The position numbers and the translations under genes are program-made. A stretch of DNA of 64,000 nucleotides, from positions 5,704,001-5,768,000 of the forward strand of contig NZ_CP051680.1 in the NCBI RefSeq assembly GCF_012849095.1, read 5' to 3'. A model generated the notes under the pieces. The model was not told the DNA's origin. It saw nothing but the letters and a program-made list of their open reading frames with translations, and searched no databases. This document shows, in pieces, positions 38,253 through 45,551 of the stretch. Source of the DNA: Cohnella herbarum (lineage in GTDB: Bacteria > Bacillota > Bacilli > Paenibacillales > Paenibacillaceae). Within the stretch, counting starts at the first letter, position 1. The number at the start of each line of letters is the position of its first letter.

Positions 38253-38543
38253 TCAGAAGCATGAGAATGAGTCGATTCGTTCAAGATCGAAGCCGGAGAA
38301 CATCCAGAAGAAGCCGTTCCACCTAAACCCCGAGATGGACGTCCTGCCGATGAATACGGGGTAGAACCAGAAGCCTGGGCCGCTTCGAGGCCAAATATAA
38401 GTATAGCGGAACATGCATCTGGAAATGGCACCCGGATCAATGGCAAGCGTTGAAGTGAGGGGCTTCGGAGGGACCGTTTGCGGAGGCGGCGAAGAGGGTG
38501 CCTGCATCCCGCCTTGCTGTCCGAAGGGAGGCGTAAAGGCCAT
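38253..38543 (-). CDS. Small hypothetical protein, aromatic-rich
   Basis: A 96-residue protein. The Gly/Pro/Gln-rich N-terminus (MAFTPPFGQQGGMQAPSSPP) precedes an aromatic region rich in Trp/Phe/Tyr (FRYTYIWPRSGPGFWFYPVF, GFRWNGFFWMFSGFDL). The SD AAAGGAG lies ten bases before ATG 38543; a GTG at 38552 is too near it. It follows the gene at 38583, 40 bp away on the same strand. The style (Pro-rich front, aromatic core) resembles small spore-coat or surface proteins, but I do not recognise the family. Confidence 0.7.
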   Translation of the reverse strand: MAFTPPFGQQGGMQAPSSPPPQTVPPKPLTSTLAIDPGAISRCMFRYTYIWPRSGPGFWFYPVFIGRTSISGFRWNGFFWMFSGFDLERIDSFSCF

Positions 38544-38582
38544 GGTAATCACTCCTTTGGTCGTTGTATTGTCCTTGTTTAA

Positions 38583-38918
38583 TCAGATAAGCGAGATGGC
38601 GAGAAGGTTAAATAGGACGAGAGGCAGCACAAAGTTGCTGTTATTGTTGAAAGGGGGCGGCGGGGGGCCGGGAAAGAATCCGCGCGCGTAACCTTCATTA
38701 GATAAGCGGAGGTGGAGAATTCCCCTGTCGCAATGCACGATGTAACCTTCGAACACATCCCCGTCCATCGTTTCGACCTTCACCAATCGATGGGAGTGGT
38801 CGGCGCACAGCTTATGAAGATGGTCTTTGACGGACTTTAGCGCCTGGTGGACCTTAGGATTGCACTGATAGATTGGCGTCGGCGTCGGCGCCTGATTTGC
38901 CTGGGTGGGCGAGCTCAT
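38583..38918 (-). CDS. Small hypothetical protein with LSM-like strand motif and C-terminal membrane segment
   Basis: A 111-residue protein: Pro/Thr/Gln-rich start (MSSPTQANQAPTPTPIYQ); a helix (NPKVHQALKSVKDHLHKL); a segment that reads like an SH3/Sm fold (HRLVKVETMDGDVFEGYIVH, DRGILHLRL); a poly-Pro stretch (FFPGPPPPPFNNN); and a hydrophobic C-terminus (VLPLVLFNLLAISLI). ATG 38918 is seven bases after GGAGGT. It is in operon order with the aromatic-rich gene. Probably a surface or spore-associated pair; function unknown. Confidence 0.7.
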   Translation of the reverse strand: MSSPTQANQAPTPTPIYQCNPKVHQALKSVKDHLHKLCADHSHRLVKVETMDGDVFEGYIVHCDRGILHLRLSNEGYARGFFPGPPPPPFNNNSNFVLPLVLFNLLAISLI

Positions 38919-39130
38919 GGTCATAACCTCCGTTTCGATCTTGGATTATCCTATGCGAGTGCCCAGTTAGGCGTTACGGGATGCCCAAAAAACCGACTCG
39001 CCACGCGAGAGAACCGGTTCCTCCACGAATTCGATAAGATATTGAAATAATCGTCAAAGATAATATGACATACTGTTGTCATGCATGGCGGTTTATACTG
39101 ATGTCAAAAGCGAATAAGGAGTCGTTGTCC

Positions 39131-39757
39131 GTGGGTACGAAAATCGAATATCGCAAAGATTTTAAGGACATTTATTTGCCGAAAACAATGCCCGTCATCA
39201 TCGATGTGCCTAAGATGAAGTACGTTATGATCAGCGGAGAAGGCGATCCGAACGGAGAGGAGTTCGCTCGCGTGTCGGAAGCGTTATTCAGTCTAAGCTA
39301 TGCGGTTAAAATGTCTTATAAAAGTAACGAGGTGCCAGCCGGATACTATGAATATACCGTTTTCCCGCTTGAGGGGATATGGGATTTAGTCGATAAGTCA
39401 AAACCGGCGACGGATAAGAGTAACTTGAAATACACGATCATGATTCGCCAACCGGACTTTCTGACGGATGAATTATTCGATAGATTCGTAAAGCGGACTA
39501 AGAAGAAAAAACAAAACCCTTATCTTGAGAAGTTAACGTTCGGCGAGATTGCGGAGGGCTTGTGTTGCCAAATTATGCACGTTGGTAGTTTTGACGATGA
39601 ACCGGAAAGTTTTGCGAGAATGGAAGCTTTCTGCGAAGAGGAAGGATATGTACGTTCCGATTATACGCACCGGGAAATTTACTTGTCCGATCCGCGCAAG
39701 ACGGAAGTTACGAAGCTGAATACCGTGTTAAGATTTGCCGTCCGCCGGTTCCGATAG
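39131..39757 (+). CDS. GyrI-like small-molecule-binding domain protein
   Basis: A 208-residue protein of the GyrI-like/SOUL-type binding family (TKIEYRKDFKDIYLPKTMPV; YVMISGEGDPNGEEFARVSEALFSLSYAVKM; VFPLEGIWDL; LCCQIMHVGSFDDEPESFARM; REIYLSDPRKT). Start GTG 39131 lies nine bases after the SD AAGGAG (39116-39121); in-frame ATGs at 39065 and 39101 have no SD. A 6-6-6 inverted repeat ATGACA/TGTCAT is at 39065-39082. Its 3' end overlaps the MerR gene by 30 bases in convergent orientation. Such domains often partner MerR regulators. Confidence 0.85.
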   Translation: MGTKIEYRKDFKDIYLPKTMPVIIDVPKMKYVMISGEGDPNGEEFARVSEALFSLSYAVKMSYKSNEVPAGYYEYTVFPLEGIWDLVDKSKPATDKSNLKYTIMIRQPDFLTDELFDRFVKRTKKKKQNPYLEKLTFGEIAEGLCCQIMHVGSFDDEPESFARMEAFCEEEGYVRSDYTHREIYLSDPRKTEVTKLNTVLRFAVRRFR

Positions 39758-40441
39758 TTCGATTAAACGGTATAAATAGCGAATACCTCGCATGCGGCTG
39801 CGGTTGGTGTTGTTCAGGAATTGCAACGAATCTCTCGCAACCCGGCGTGCTTGCTCGAGATTGTTGTGGTCGAGCTCCTTGATCACGTTCTTGATCGTTT
39901 CTAGAGACCATATGGCCGTTCTTAACGTGCCGATAATGAGAATTTGCCGAATTTGCGTAGGGCTGAACGTACGATATCCGTTGTCTCCGTTACGCGATAC
40001 GGAAATCAAGCCCATCTTCTCCCAATGGCGAATCGCCGAAGCGGGAACCGAAGTTTCCTTCGATACCTCCCCGATCGTCATCCACCGCCGCCGTCCCCTT
40101 GCATCTACATTATCGAGTTCCTTGGTGTCGAGTACTTTTATGGTTTTTTCAGCCATGTCTTTATCCCGTTGGAGCGATGCTTGCGCTTCGTTGACGATCC
40201 ATAGGGCTTCGTCGATTTCTTGCCGGCGCAGCAGTTGAAGCACCTTGATCGTCGTGTCCACGCCGAAGCCGGGACTCATGGCGCGAATGCATTCGAAGTA
40301 TGCGATATGCGTTGCGGTATATATCCGATAACCATTGGCCCCTCGTTCCACGGGCGGAAGGATGCCCCAACTCTCGTAATGTCTCAGCGAGCTAGTGCTG
40401 ATGTTCAGGCGCTTGGCGATATCGATCGGTCTAACTTTCAA
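39728..40441 (-). CDS. Tandem MerR-domain transcriptional regulator
   Basis: A 237-residue protein with two MerR-type HTH domains. One is at about 4-70 (VRPIDIAKRLNISTSSLRHYESWGILPP). The second is at about 120-185 (MTIGEVSKETSVPASAIRHWEKMGLI, GYRTFSPTQIRQI). Each is followed by helical, Leu/Arg-rich dimerisation-like segments. No Cys metal ligands and no effector domain. Start TTG 40441 lies six bases after GGAGGTG; an in-frame GTG at 40456 overlaps that SD. Two heads in one chain could let a monomer mimic the usual dimer. It converges on the GyrI-like gene with a 30-base overlap, so antisense effects are possible. Confidence 0.85.
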   Translation of the reverse strand: MKVRPIDIAKRLNISTSSLRHYESWGILPPVERGANGYRIYTATHIAYFECIRAMSPGFGVDTTIKVLQLLRRQEIDEALWIVNEAQASLQRDKDMAEKTIKVLDTKELDNVDARGRRRWMTIGEVSKETSVPASAIRHWEKMGLISVSRNGDNGYRTFSPTQIRQILIIGTLRTAIWSLETIKNVIKELDHNNLEQARRVARDSLQFLNNTNRSRMRGIRYLYRLIELSEPADGKS

Positions 40442-40577
40442 GCCATTCACCTCCACGATTATTGCTCTTAACGATTAAAACAATCTAAGGTCGTTTTGTA
40501 AAGATGCCGCGGGTACATCGCAAGGGAAGCTTAAACTCTTACCAGAAACTTAGCTTACTCAATAATAGGCGTGGGTA

Positions 40578-40682
40578 GTCGGCGAAGGGACGCTGCGGGC
40601 GAAACGCCATACGCTGTATTTGCTGGATGAGCCGTCGACGGGCTTGCATCCCCGCGATACACGGCAGCTCATGGTGCTATGG
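40578..40682 (+). pseudogene. UvrA-like ATPase fragment
   Basis: Thirty-odd codons read HTLYLLDEPSTGLHPRDTRQL, the Walker B/D-loop of UvrA-type ATPases, with nothing of the family before or after. No start or SD. It is a relic of a UvrA paralogue, left between a MerR gene and the asparaginase terminator. Confidence 0.72.
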
Positions 40683-40711
40683 TTTGCAGTTGAAGTTTTT
40701 ATCGTAAGAAA

Positions 40712-40755
40712 AGCCGTAACCCTCCTCGTCGCGAGGGGGTTACGGCTCTTTTGTT
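40712..40755. terminator. Strong terminator, mainly for the asparaginase operon
   Basis: AGCCGTAACCCTCCT pairs with AGGGGGTTACGGCT around a seven-base loop, with T runs on both strands. Confidence 0.88.
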
Positions 40756-40765
40756 CGTGTGGCGC

Positions 40766-42496
40766 TTACTTAACGGGTAATTTCACGATTGCCGTAATCG
40801 CCTCGGCTCTCGATACGTAACTTGCCGGAGCAAAGGAGCCTCCGCTGCGGCCTTTCATAATTCCAGCATCTTTAACGGCTTTGGCGGCGCCTTTCGCCCA
40901 AGCCGGGATGGCGGCGTCATCCGCAAAGCCGGGCTGCGCGTCCTTCGCGAGCTCGTACTTCATCGCTTTGGCTATCATAAGAGTCATCTCCGCTCGGCTA
41001 ATTGGCCCGGAAGGATCGAAAGTGCCGTCGGAGTAACCGTTGACGATTCCGGCTCCAACGGCTTGGGCAACCGGAAGCTCGGCCCATTTGCCGATCTGAT
41101 CGGCGTCCGCGAAGCTAAGCTCGGCCAGGGTACCCGCGGGTTTCAGGGCTTTCATCAGCATAACGACGAACTCGGCGCGAGTTAGGTTCTGGTCCGGCTT
41201 ATACGAGTAGTCCGAGTAGCCGCTCACGATGCCCCGGGAAATCCCCTTCTTAATCGAGGAGTTCGCCCAATGACCTTCGATATCCGTGAGTTTAGATACG
41301 ACGCCGATATCTTCTTGGCTAATATCTTGTCGGCCGTATTCTTCGAACCATTGCTCGATCGTCGGCAAATCTTTCGAGAAAGCCAGAGAGAGCAGCAGCA
41401 ACATTCGGGCATGCTGGGCATTTAAGCTGTCGCCCGCGATGATGCCTTCCGTACTGCCGGGATACATCGTTCCCGAACCGGTTCTTGTCGTCGTAACGAA
41501 GACGACGCCTTGCTTGATCGCTTCGGTCCGGGCCGCGCCCATCTTGGCGGAAATGCCGCCTGCGCCGGTTCCGGCCGTCACGATTCCCTTGGCTCCGTCG
41601 GCTACGAAGCCTTTGATCGCGCCGCCGTCGGCTTCTTGGTAGGCGTAGGCGATTTCCACTAACGGCAGATCGTCCTTCGAGATCGCGGTTAAGTCGAACG
41701 GCGTTCCCCATTCCGGGCGCCCCGCTTTCAACGCTCTTTCATTCGCGCGATAGAGCGAAATGTTATCTTGATCGATGTAACCAAGCGCGCCCAGAATCGG
41801 GGATTCGAACGTATCCATGCGATGGGAGTTCGATTTCGTCACGTCTCTTGCCGTTTGAATGACATCGTTCAGCATAAGCACGGTTCCGAACGATTTCGTT
41901 TTCCCGCTGGCGGCGAGTTTGATCGCGTTGTAGAGATTGGCCGGCGCATCCGTGCCGATGGCGTCCCACGGACGCATCGCTCCCGTAACGACGACTGGCT
42001 TCTCGCTCCTGACCGTCAGATCGAGGAAGTACGCGATGTCTTCCATCGTATCCGTTCCCGTCGTGACGACGACGCCATCGTAAGTTTTCAGCGCCTGATC
42101 CACGGCAAGCGACAGATCGTAAAGCTCGGTTATGAGATAGCCGCCGGAGCCTTTATTGCCGAATTGATACGTAGATACGTCCGCGATTTTATCTTTGCGA
42201 GGCAATTGGGCGACCATGTCTTCCATTTTGTAAGTGCCCGCGCGATAGTTTTGCAAATTCGTTGGATCTCCGTCGGCCACTTGCCCGGCGATGGTTCCGC
42301 CAGTCGCGATGACGATGACGTTAGGCATCGGCGAGGTCTTGGACGTCTCGCTCAGCGCCGGAATCGGAAAGTCCGTCGCGGCTTCCGCCGCCGATGCCTG
42401 CGCGCCTCCAAGGCCGAAAAGCGATACGCCGAGTAATGCGATTAAAGAAGGAATAAGAAGTCCTTTCGGAAGTTTACCCGTTCGAGTTGCTGACAT
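40766..42496 (-). CDS. Secreted type II L-asparaginase with three SLH domains
   Basis: A 576-residue exoenzyme. Signal peptide (about 1-37), type II asparaginase domain (about 58-395), then three S-layer homology domains (about 405-576; e.g. RAEFVVMLMKAL, ISRAEMTLMIAKAM, VSRAEAITAIVKLP). Catalytic motifs are intact: ATGGTIAGQ for the nucleophile Thr, VVTTGTDTMEDIAYFLDL for the Thr/Asp, and the Lys in the TGAMRPWD-downstream region. It would hydrolyse Asn to Asp outside the cell, anchored to the wall by SLH binding to pyruvylated polymer. It lies 21 bp behind a paralogue lacking SLH, in one operon. SD AGGAGGT precedes ATG 42496. Confidence 0.93.
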   Translation of the reverse strand: MSATRTGKLPKGLLIPSLIALLGVSLFGLGGAQASAAEAATDFPIPALSETSKTSPMPNVIVIATGGTIAGQVADGDPTNLQNYRAGTYKMEDMVAQLPRKDKIADVSTYQFGNKGSGGYLITELYDLSLAVDQALKTYDGVVVTTGTDTMEDIAYFLDLTVRSEKPVVVTGAMRPWDAIGTDAPANLYNAIKLAASGKTKSFGTVLMLNDVIQTARDVTKSNSHRMDTFESPILGALGYIDQDNISLYRANERALKAGRPEWGTPFDLTAISKDDLPLVEIAYAYQEADGGAIKGFVADGAKGIVTAGTGAGGISAKMGAARTEAIKQGVVFVTTTRTGSGTMYPGSTEGIIAGDSLNAQHARMLLLLSLAFSKDLPTIEQWFEEYGRQDISQEDIGVVSKLTDIEGHWANSSIKKGISRGIVSGYSDYSYKPDQNLTRAEFVVMLMKALKPAGTLAELSFADADQIGKWAELPVAQAVGAGIVNGYSDGTFDPSGPISRAEMTLMIAKAMKYELAKDAQPGFADDAAIPAWAKGAAKAVKDAGIMKGRSGGSFAPASYVSRAEAITAIVKLPVK

Positions 42497-42517
42497 ATGG
42501 TCGTACCTCCTAAGGAA

Positions 42518-43744
42518 TTATGATGCTTGAGCTCCGGTGTCGACGTTTTGCGCTCCGTAGGTTGCGAACCAGCCTTGAATCGTTTTGAAATCTTTAGAGA
42601 AGCCCAGGGAGAGAAGCAGCAGCATGCGCGCATGTTGCGCATTCAAACTATCCCCCGCGATAATGCCTTCGGAACTTCCCGGATACATCGTTCCCGAGCC
42701 CGTTCTCGTCGTCGTGACGAAGATAACGCCTTGCTTGATCGCTTCGGTCCGCGCCGCGCCCATCTTGGCGGAAATGCCGCCGGCGCCCGTTCCTGCCGTC
42801 ACGATTCCTTTGGCACCGTCGGCCACGAACCCTTTGATCGCGCCGCCGCCGGCTTCTTGATAGGCATAAGCGATTTCGACCATCGGAAGGTCCTCTTTTT
42901 TGATTTTGCTCAGATCGAACGGCGTCGTCCATGCTGTTTTGCCGGCTTTGCTCACTCTTCCCGGCGCGCGATAGATCGAAATATTATCTTGGTCGATATA
43001 ACCTAGCGCTCCTAGAATCGGAGATTGGAACGTATCCATGCGGTGGGAGTTAGATTTCGTTACATCTCTAGCCGCTTGAATGACGTCGTTCAGCATAAGT
43101 ACGGTTCCGAACCACTTCGTCTTGCCGCTGGCCGCGAGTTTGATTGCGTTGTAGAGGTTGGCGGGAGCATCGGTGCCGATGGCATCCCATGGACGCATCG
43201 CGCCCGTGATGACGACCGGCTTTTCGCTTCTGACCGTCAGATCAAGGAAATACGCGATATCTTCCATCGTGTCCGTACCCGTCGTGACGACAACGCCGTC
43301 GTAAGTCTTCAATGCTTGATCCACGGCGAGGGACAGATCGTATAGCTCGGTAATGAGATAACCGCCGGAGCCCTTGTTGCCGAATTGGTAAGTGGACACG
43401 TCCGCAATTTTATCTTTGCGCGGCAATTGGGCGACCATATCTTCCATTTTATATGTACCCGCCCGATAGTTTTGCAGATTCGTCGGGTCGCCGTCGGCAA
43501 CCTGGCCTGCGATCGTTCCGCCCGTGGCGATGACGATAACGTTAGGTTTGGCGGACAAGTCTTTTAATTTGACGTCAGGAATAGTAGGAGGCGCCGGAGC
43601 GGGAGCTGGGGCAACAACGGGCGCAGGAGCAGTTGGAGTCGTAGTCGGATCCGCCGCGTATGCGCCCGTTGCCATAGTAAGGAGCATTGTAGCGGCGAGG
43701 CAGGTCGTTAGAAGCTGTTTTAATCCTTTTCTAGTTGATGTCAT
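42518..43744 (-). CDS. Secreted type II L-asparaginase, no anchor
   Basis: A 408-residue paralogue. Signal peptide (MTSTRKGLKQLLTTCLAATM, ending AYAAD), an Ala-Pro-rich linker (about 30-55), then the asparaginase domain. It is nearly identical to the SLH-bearing copy over most of its length (ATGGTIAGQ, TTGTDTMED, NSHRMDTFQSPILGALGYID). It ends without SLH domains, so it should be released. It is first in the operon; ATG 43744 follows SD GGAGGT. A GlnR/TnrA-type box overlaps its promoter, which points to nitrogen control. Confidence 0.93.
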   Translation of the reverse strand: MTSTRKGLKQLLTTCLAATMLLTMATGAYAADPTTTPTAPAPVVAPAPAPAPPTIPDVKLKDLSAKPNVIVIATGGTIAGQVADGDPTNLQNYRAGTYKMEDMVAQLPRKDKIADVSTYQFGNKGSGGYLITELYDLSLAVDQALKTYDGVVVTTGTDTMEDIAYFLDLTVRSEKPVVITGAMRPWDAIGTDAPANLYNAIKLAASGKTKWFGTVLMLNDVIQAARDVTKSNSHRMDTFQSPILGALGYIDQDNISIYRAPGRVSKAGKTAWTTPFDLSKIKKEDLPMVEIAYAYQEAGGGAIKGFVADGAKGIVTAGTGAGGISAKMGAARTEAIKQGVIFVTTTRTGSGTMYPGSSEGIIAGDSLNAQHARMLLLLSLGFSKDFKTIQGWFATYGAQNVDTGAQAS

Positions 43745-43789
43745 AATAATTACCTCCATGTGTGATTATTTGGCTTCGTAAGCTGAATT

Positions 43790-43818
43790 TATTGTACTTT
43801 AATGTTACTTAATATAAC
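43790..43818 (-). promoter_or_regulatory. Asparaginase promoter with GlnR/TnrA-type box
   Basis: TGTTACTTAATATAACA (43802-43818) fits TGTNA-N7-TNACA exactly. A minus-strand -10 TACAAT (43795-43790) has its -35 position inside the box, so binding should repress, as GlnR does under nitrogen excess. TnrA-type activation would normally need a box further upstream. Confidence 0.72.
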
Positions 43819-44060
43819 ATAAGTATTAAGACCTATAAGTTTTTGGACATAATCCACCAATAATGTAATTTTATTTTACATAAATATTTAATGGGTACAA
43901 TGAAATACGAGGAATCAACCTGAACGGATTTAGAAGGGGGATAGCCATGGGAGTATTCGGTTGGAGAACTTGATGAAGAAATACGAGATTGGATGATTGT
44001 CGGGATAATTACTTTCGCGTGTGTAAAGAGGGGTTTAACGGGAGAAACGCTGGTAAAATT

Positions 44061-44123
44061 ATGGCCGCGAATGTGCCGGAGCCGTCTAAAGAAGAGGTTC
44101 GGCTCATTCGCGTCTTGAACTGA
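44061..44123 (+). pseudogene. Aldo/keto reductase C-terminal relic
   Basis: The frame reads MAANVPEPSKEEVRLIRVLN then stop. It resembles KAADVPELSEEEVKLIRSLS, the C-terminus of the intact aldo/keto reductase at 54622-55524. No other part of the family is visible nearby. The rest of the gap 43745-44166 is AT-rich and holds only the asparaginase promoter. Confidence 0.65.
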
Positions 44124-44166
44124 CAAGGAGGTAAAGCGCGGGATTTTCAATTGGTCGCGATGTCTA

Positions 44167-44565
44167 TCATCCGTTGTAGGTTCGGGCAGGCGTCTTTCGA
44201 AACGTCCAATAATAATTCAGAGCAAAGTTGAACGCCGGAATAATCAATGTCACAAGGGCCTGTCCAACGGTGTAGCGCCAATGCAGCTTTTCGACAGCGA
44301 CGTACATGATCCCCGTGTTTAATAATAATCCGCTTACGGAAACGACTGTATATTTCGTTATGGAACGCCAACCCGACTGAGAGGAGGGGAACGTCCAATA
44401 CTTGTTCAATAAGTAGGATACGAGCAGAACGACCAAGAAACCGCAAGCGGATGACAACACGGGATTCATATTAAATCTTTCAACCAATAGAATGAGCAGG
44501 AGAAAATGAATAACCGTTCCGACAACGCCTACCATTCCGTACTTCATAACCACTTTGAATTTCAT
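44167..44565 (-). CDS. GtrA-family membrane protein
   Basis: A 132-residue protein with four membrane helices (KYGMVGVVGTVIHFLLLILLV; GFLVVLLVSYLLNKYWTF; YTVVSVSGLLLNTGIMYVA; LVTLIIPAFNFALNYYWTF) and the repeated N-K/Y-Y-W-T-F motif of GtrA. GtrA proteins assist transfer or flipping of undecaprenyl-linked sugars made by a GtrB-type glycosyltransferase. It overlaps that gene by four bases (ATGA) and is last in the operon. Confidence 0.9.
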   Translation of the reverse strand: MKFKVVMKYGMVGVVGTVIHFLLLILLVERFNMNPVLSSACGFLVVLLVSYLLNKYWTFPSSQSGWRSITKYTVVSVSGLLLNTGIMYVAVEKLHWRYTVGQALVTLIIPAFNFALNYYWTFRKTPARTYNG

Positions 44566-45551
44566 AGCTTCTCCGCGCTCGCGGCGACTTCCGCGTAAAC
44601 TTCAAAATTTTCGTTGCGAATTTGCCCATGCGCCTGATCGCGAATTAAGTAACGAGGCCTGCCCTTGACCTCTTGATAGATCGATGCCATGTATTCGCCG
44701 ATAATGCCAAGCGAGATCAAGACCAAACTGCCGGTAAAGAGTAAGAGCAAGATGACGGTCGTAAACCCGCTGACGGCGGTTCCCATAAAGTAGCGAACCA
44801 GCGTCTGAATGGTTAGAATAGCAGAGCCGACCAAAAAGATGAAACCGAAAAAATTTACGATTCGAAGCGGGAGGGAGGAGAAGGCGACGATCGCTTTAAT
44901 TCCCAGCTTGAATAGGCTAAATAGACTCCACTGCGTGTTTCCGTCAACGCGTTCGGGCACCTCAAACGGAATTTGCGCGCGTTCAAATCCGACCCACGCC
45001 GTCATTCCGCGAAAGAACGTATTGCGTTCGGGCATCTGCAGCCAAGCTTGCACGATTTTGCGATCAAGCAGCTTAAAGTCCGAAGCCCCGCGAAGGTCAA
45101 GTCCTGACAGCTTATTTAGAACATTATAGAATAACGAGGCGCTAAGCTTCTTGTCGAATCTTTCCTTCCCCCGGTTTATCTTCACGCATTCCACTAATTC
45201 TTTGCCTTCATGCCGCCAGAGATGGACCATTCGGGAAAGCAAGCTTGGGGGATGCTGCAGATCGCAATCCATAATGATTATGGCTCGTCCCTCCGCATGT
45301 TCAAGTCCAGCGCAGAGCGCATGCTCCTTGCCGAAATTACGGCTAAGCCGAAAGGATCTCAAACGGGTCAATCTCTGACTAAGCTGCACGAGTTGGCTCC
45401 AAGTTGCATCCTTAGAACCGTCATCGATAACGATGATTTCGAAGGAAGACGTAATGTTTTGCAGCTCCTCTTCGATTAAGCAGAGAGAACGAGAAATATG
45501 AACTCCTTCATTATAGACCGGAATAATGACCGAAATTTCAATTTCCTTCAT
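44562..45551 (-). CDS. Dolichyl-phosphate-mannose-synthase-like glycosyltransferase (GtrB/YkoT type)
   Basis: A 329-residue GT2: EISVIIPVYNEGVHI, IIVIDDGSKDATW, LSRNFGKEHALCAGLEHA and the metal motif MDCDLQHPP. Two C-terminal membrane helices (VNFFGFIFLVGSAILTI; TTVILLLLFTGSLVLISLGIIGEYMASIY) end with the usual IYQEVKGRPRYLI. It transfers a sugar to undecaprenyl phosphate for extracellular glycosylation. It overlaps the next gene upstream by 14 bases and gtrA by four, showing tight coupling. Confidence 0.93.
   Translation of the reverse strand: MKEIEISVIIPVYNEGVHISRSLCLIEEELQNITSSFEIIVIDDGSKDATWSQLVQLSQRLTRLRSFRLSRNFGKEHALCAGLEHAEGRAIIIMDCDLQHPPSLLSRMVHLWRHEGKELVECVKINRGKERFDKKLSASLFYNVLNKLSGLDLRGASDFKLLDRKIVQAWLQMPERNTFFRGMTAWVGFERAQIPFEVPERVDGNTQWSLFSLFKLGIKAIVAFSSLPLRIVNFFGFIFLVGSAILTIQTLVRYFMGTAVSGFTTVILLLLFTGSLVLISLGIIGEYMASIYQEVKGRPRYLIRDQAHGQIRNENFEVYAEVAASAEKL

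Noticed and set aside
39065..39130. Earlier ATG starts for the GyrI-like protein
   Set aside because: They lack an SD and cover an inverted repeat likely to be promoter DNA; GTG 39131 has AAGGAG nine bases upstream.
40620..40820. A small independent gene beginning at TTG 40620
   Set aside because: It starts in the middle of a UvrA Walker B motif and runs through the asparaginase terminator into unrelated sequence.
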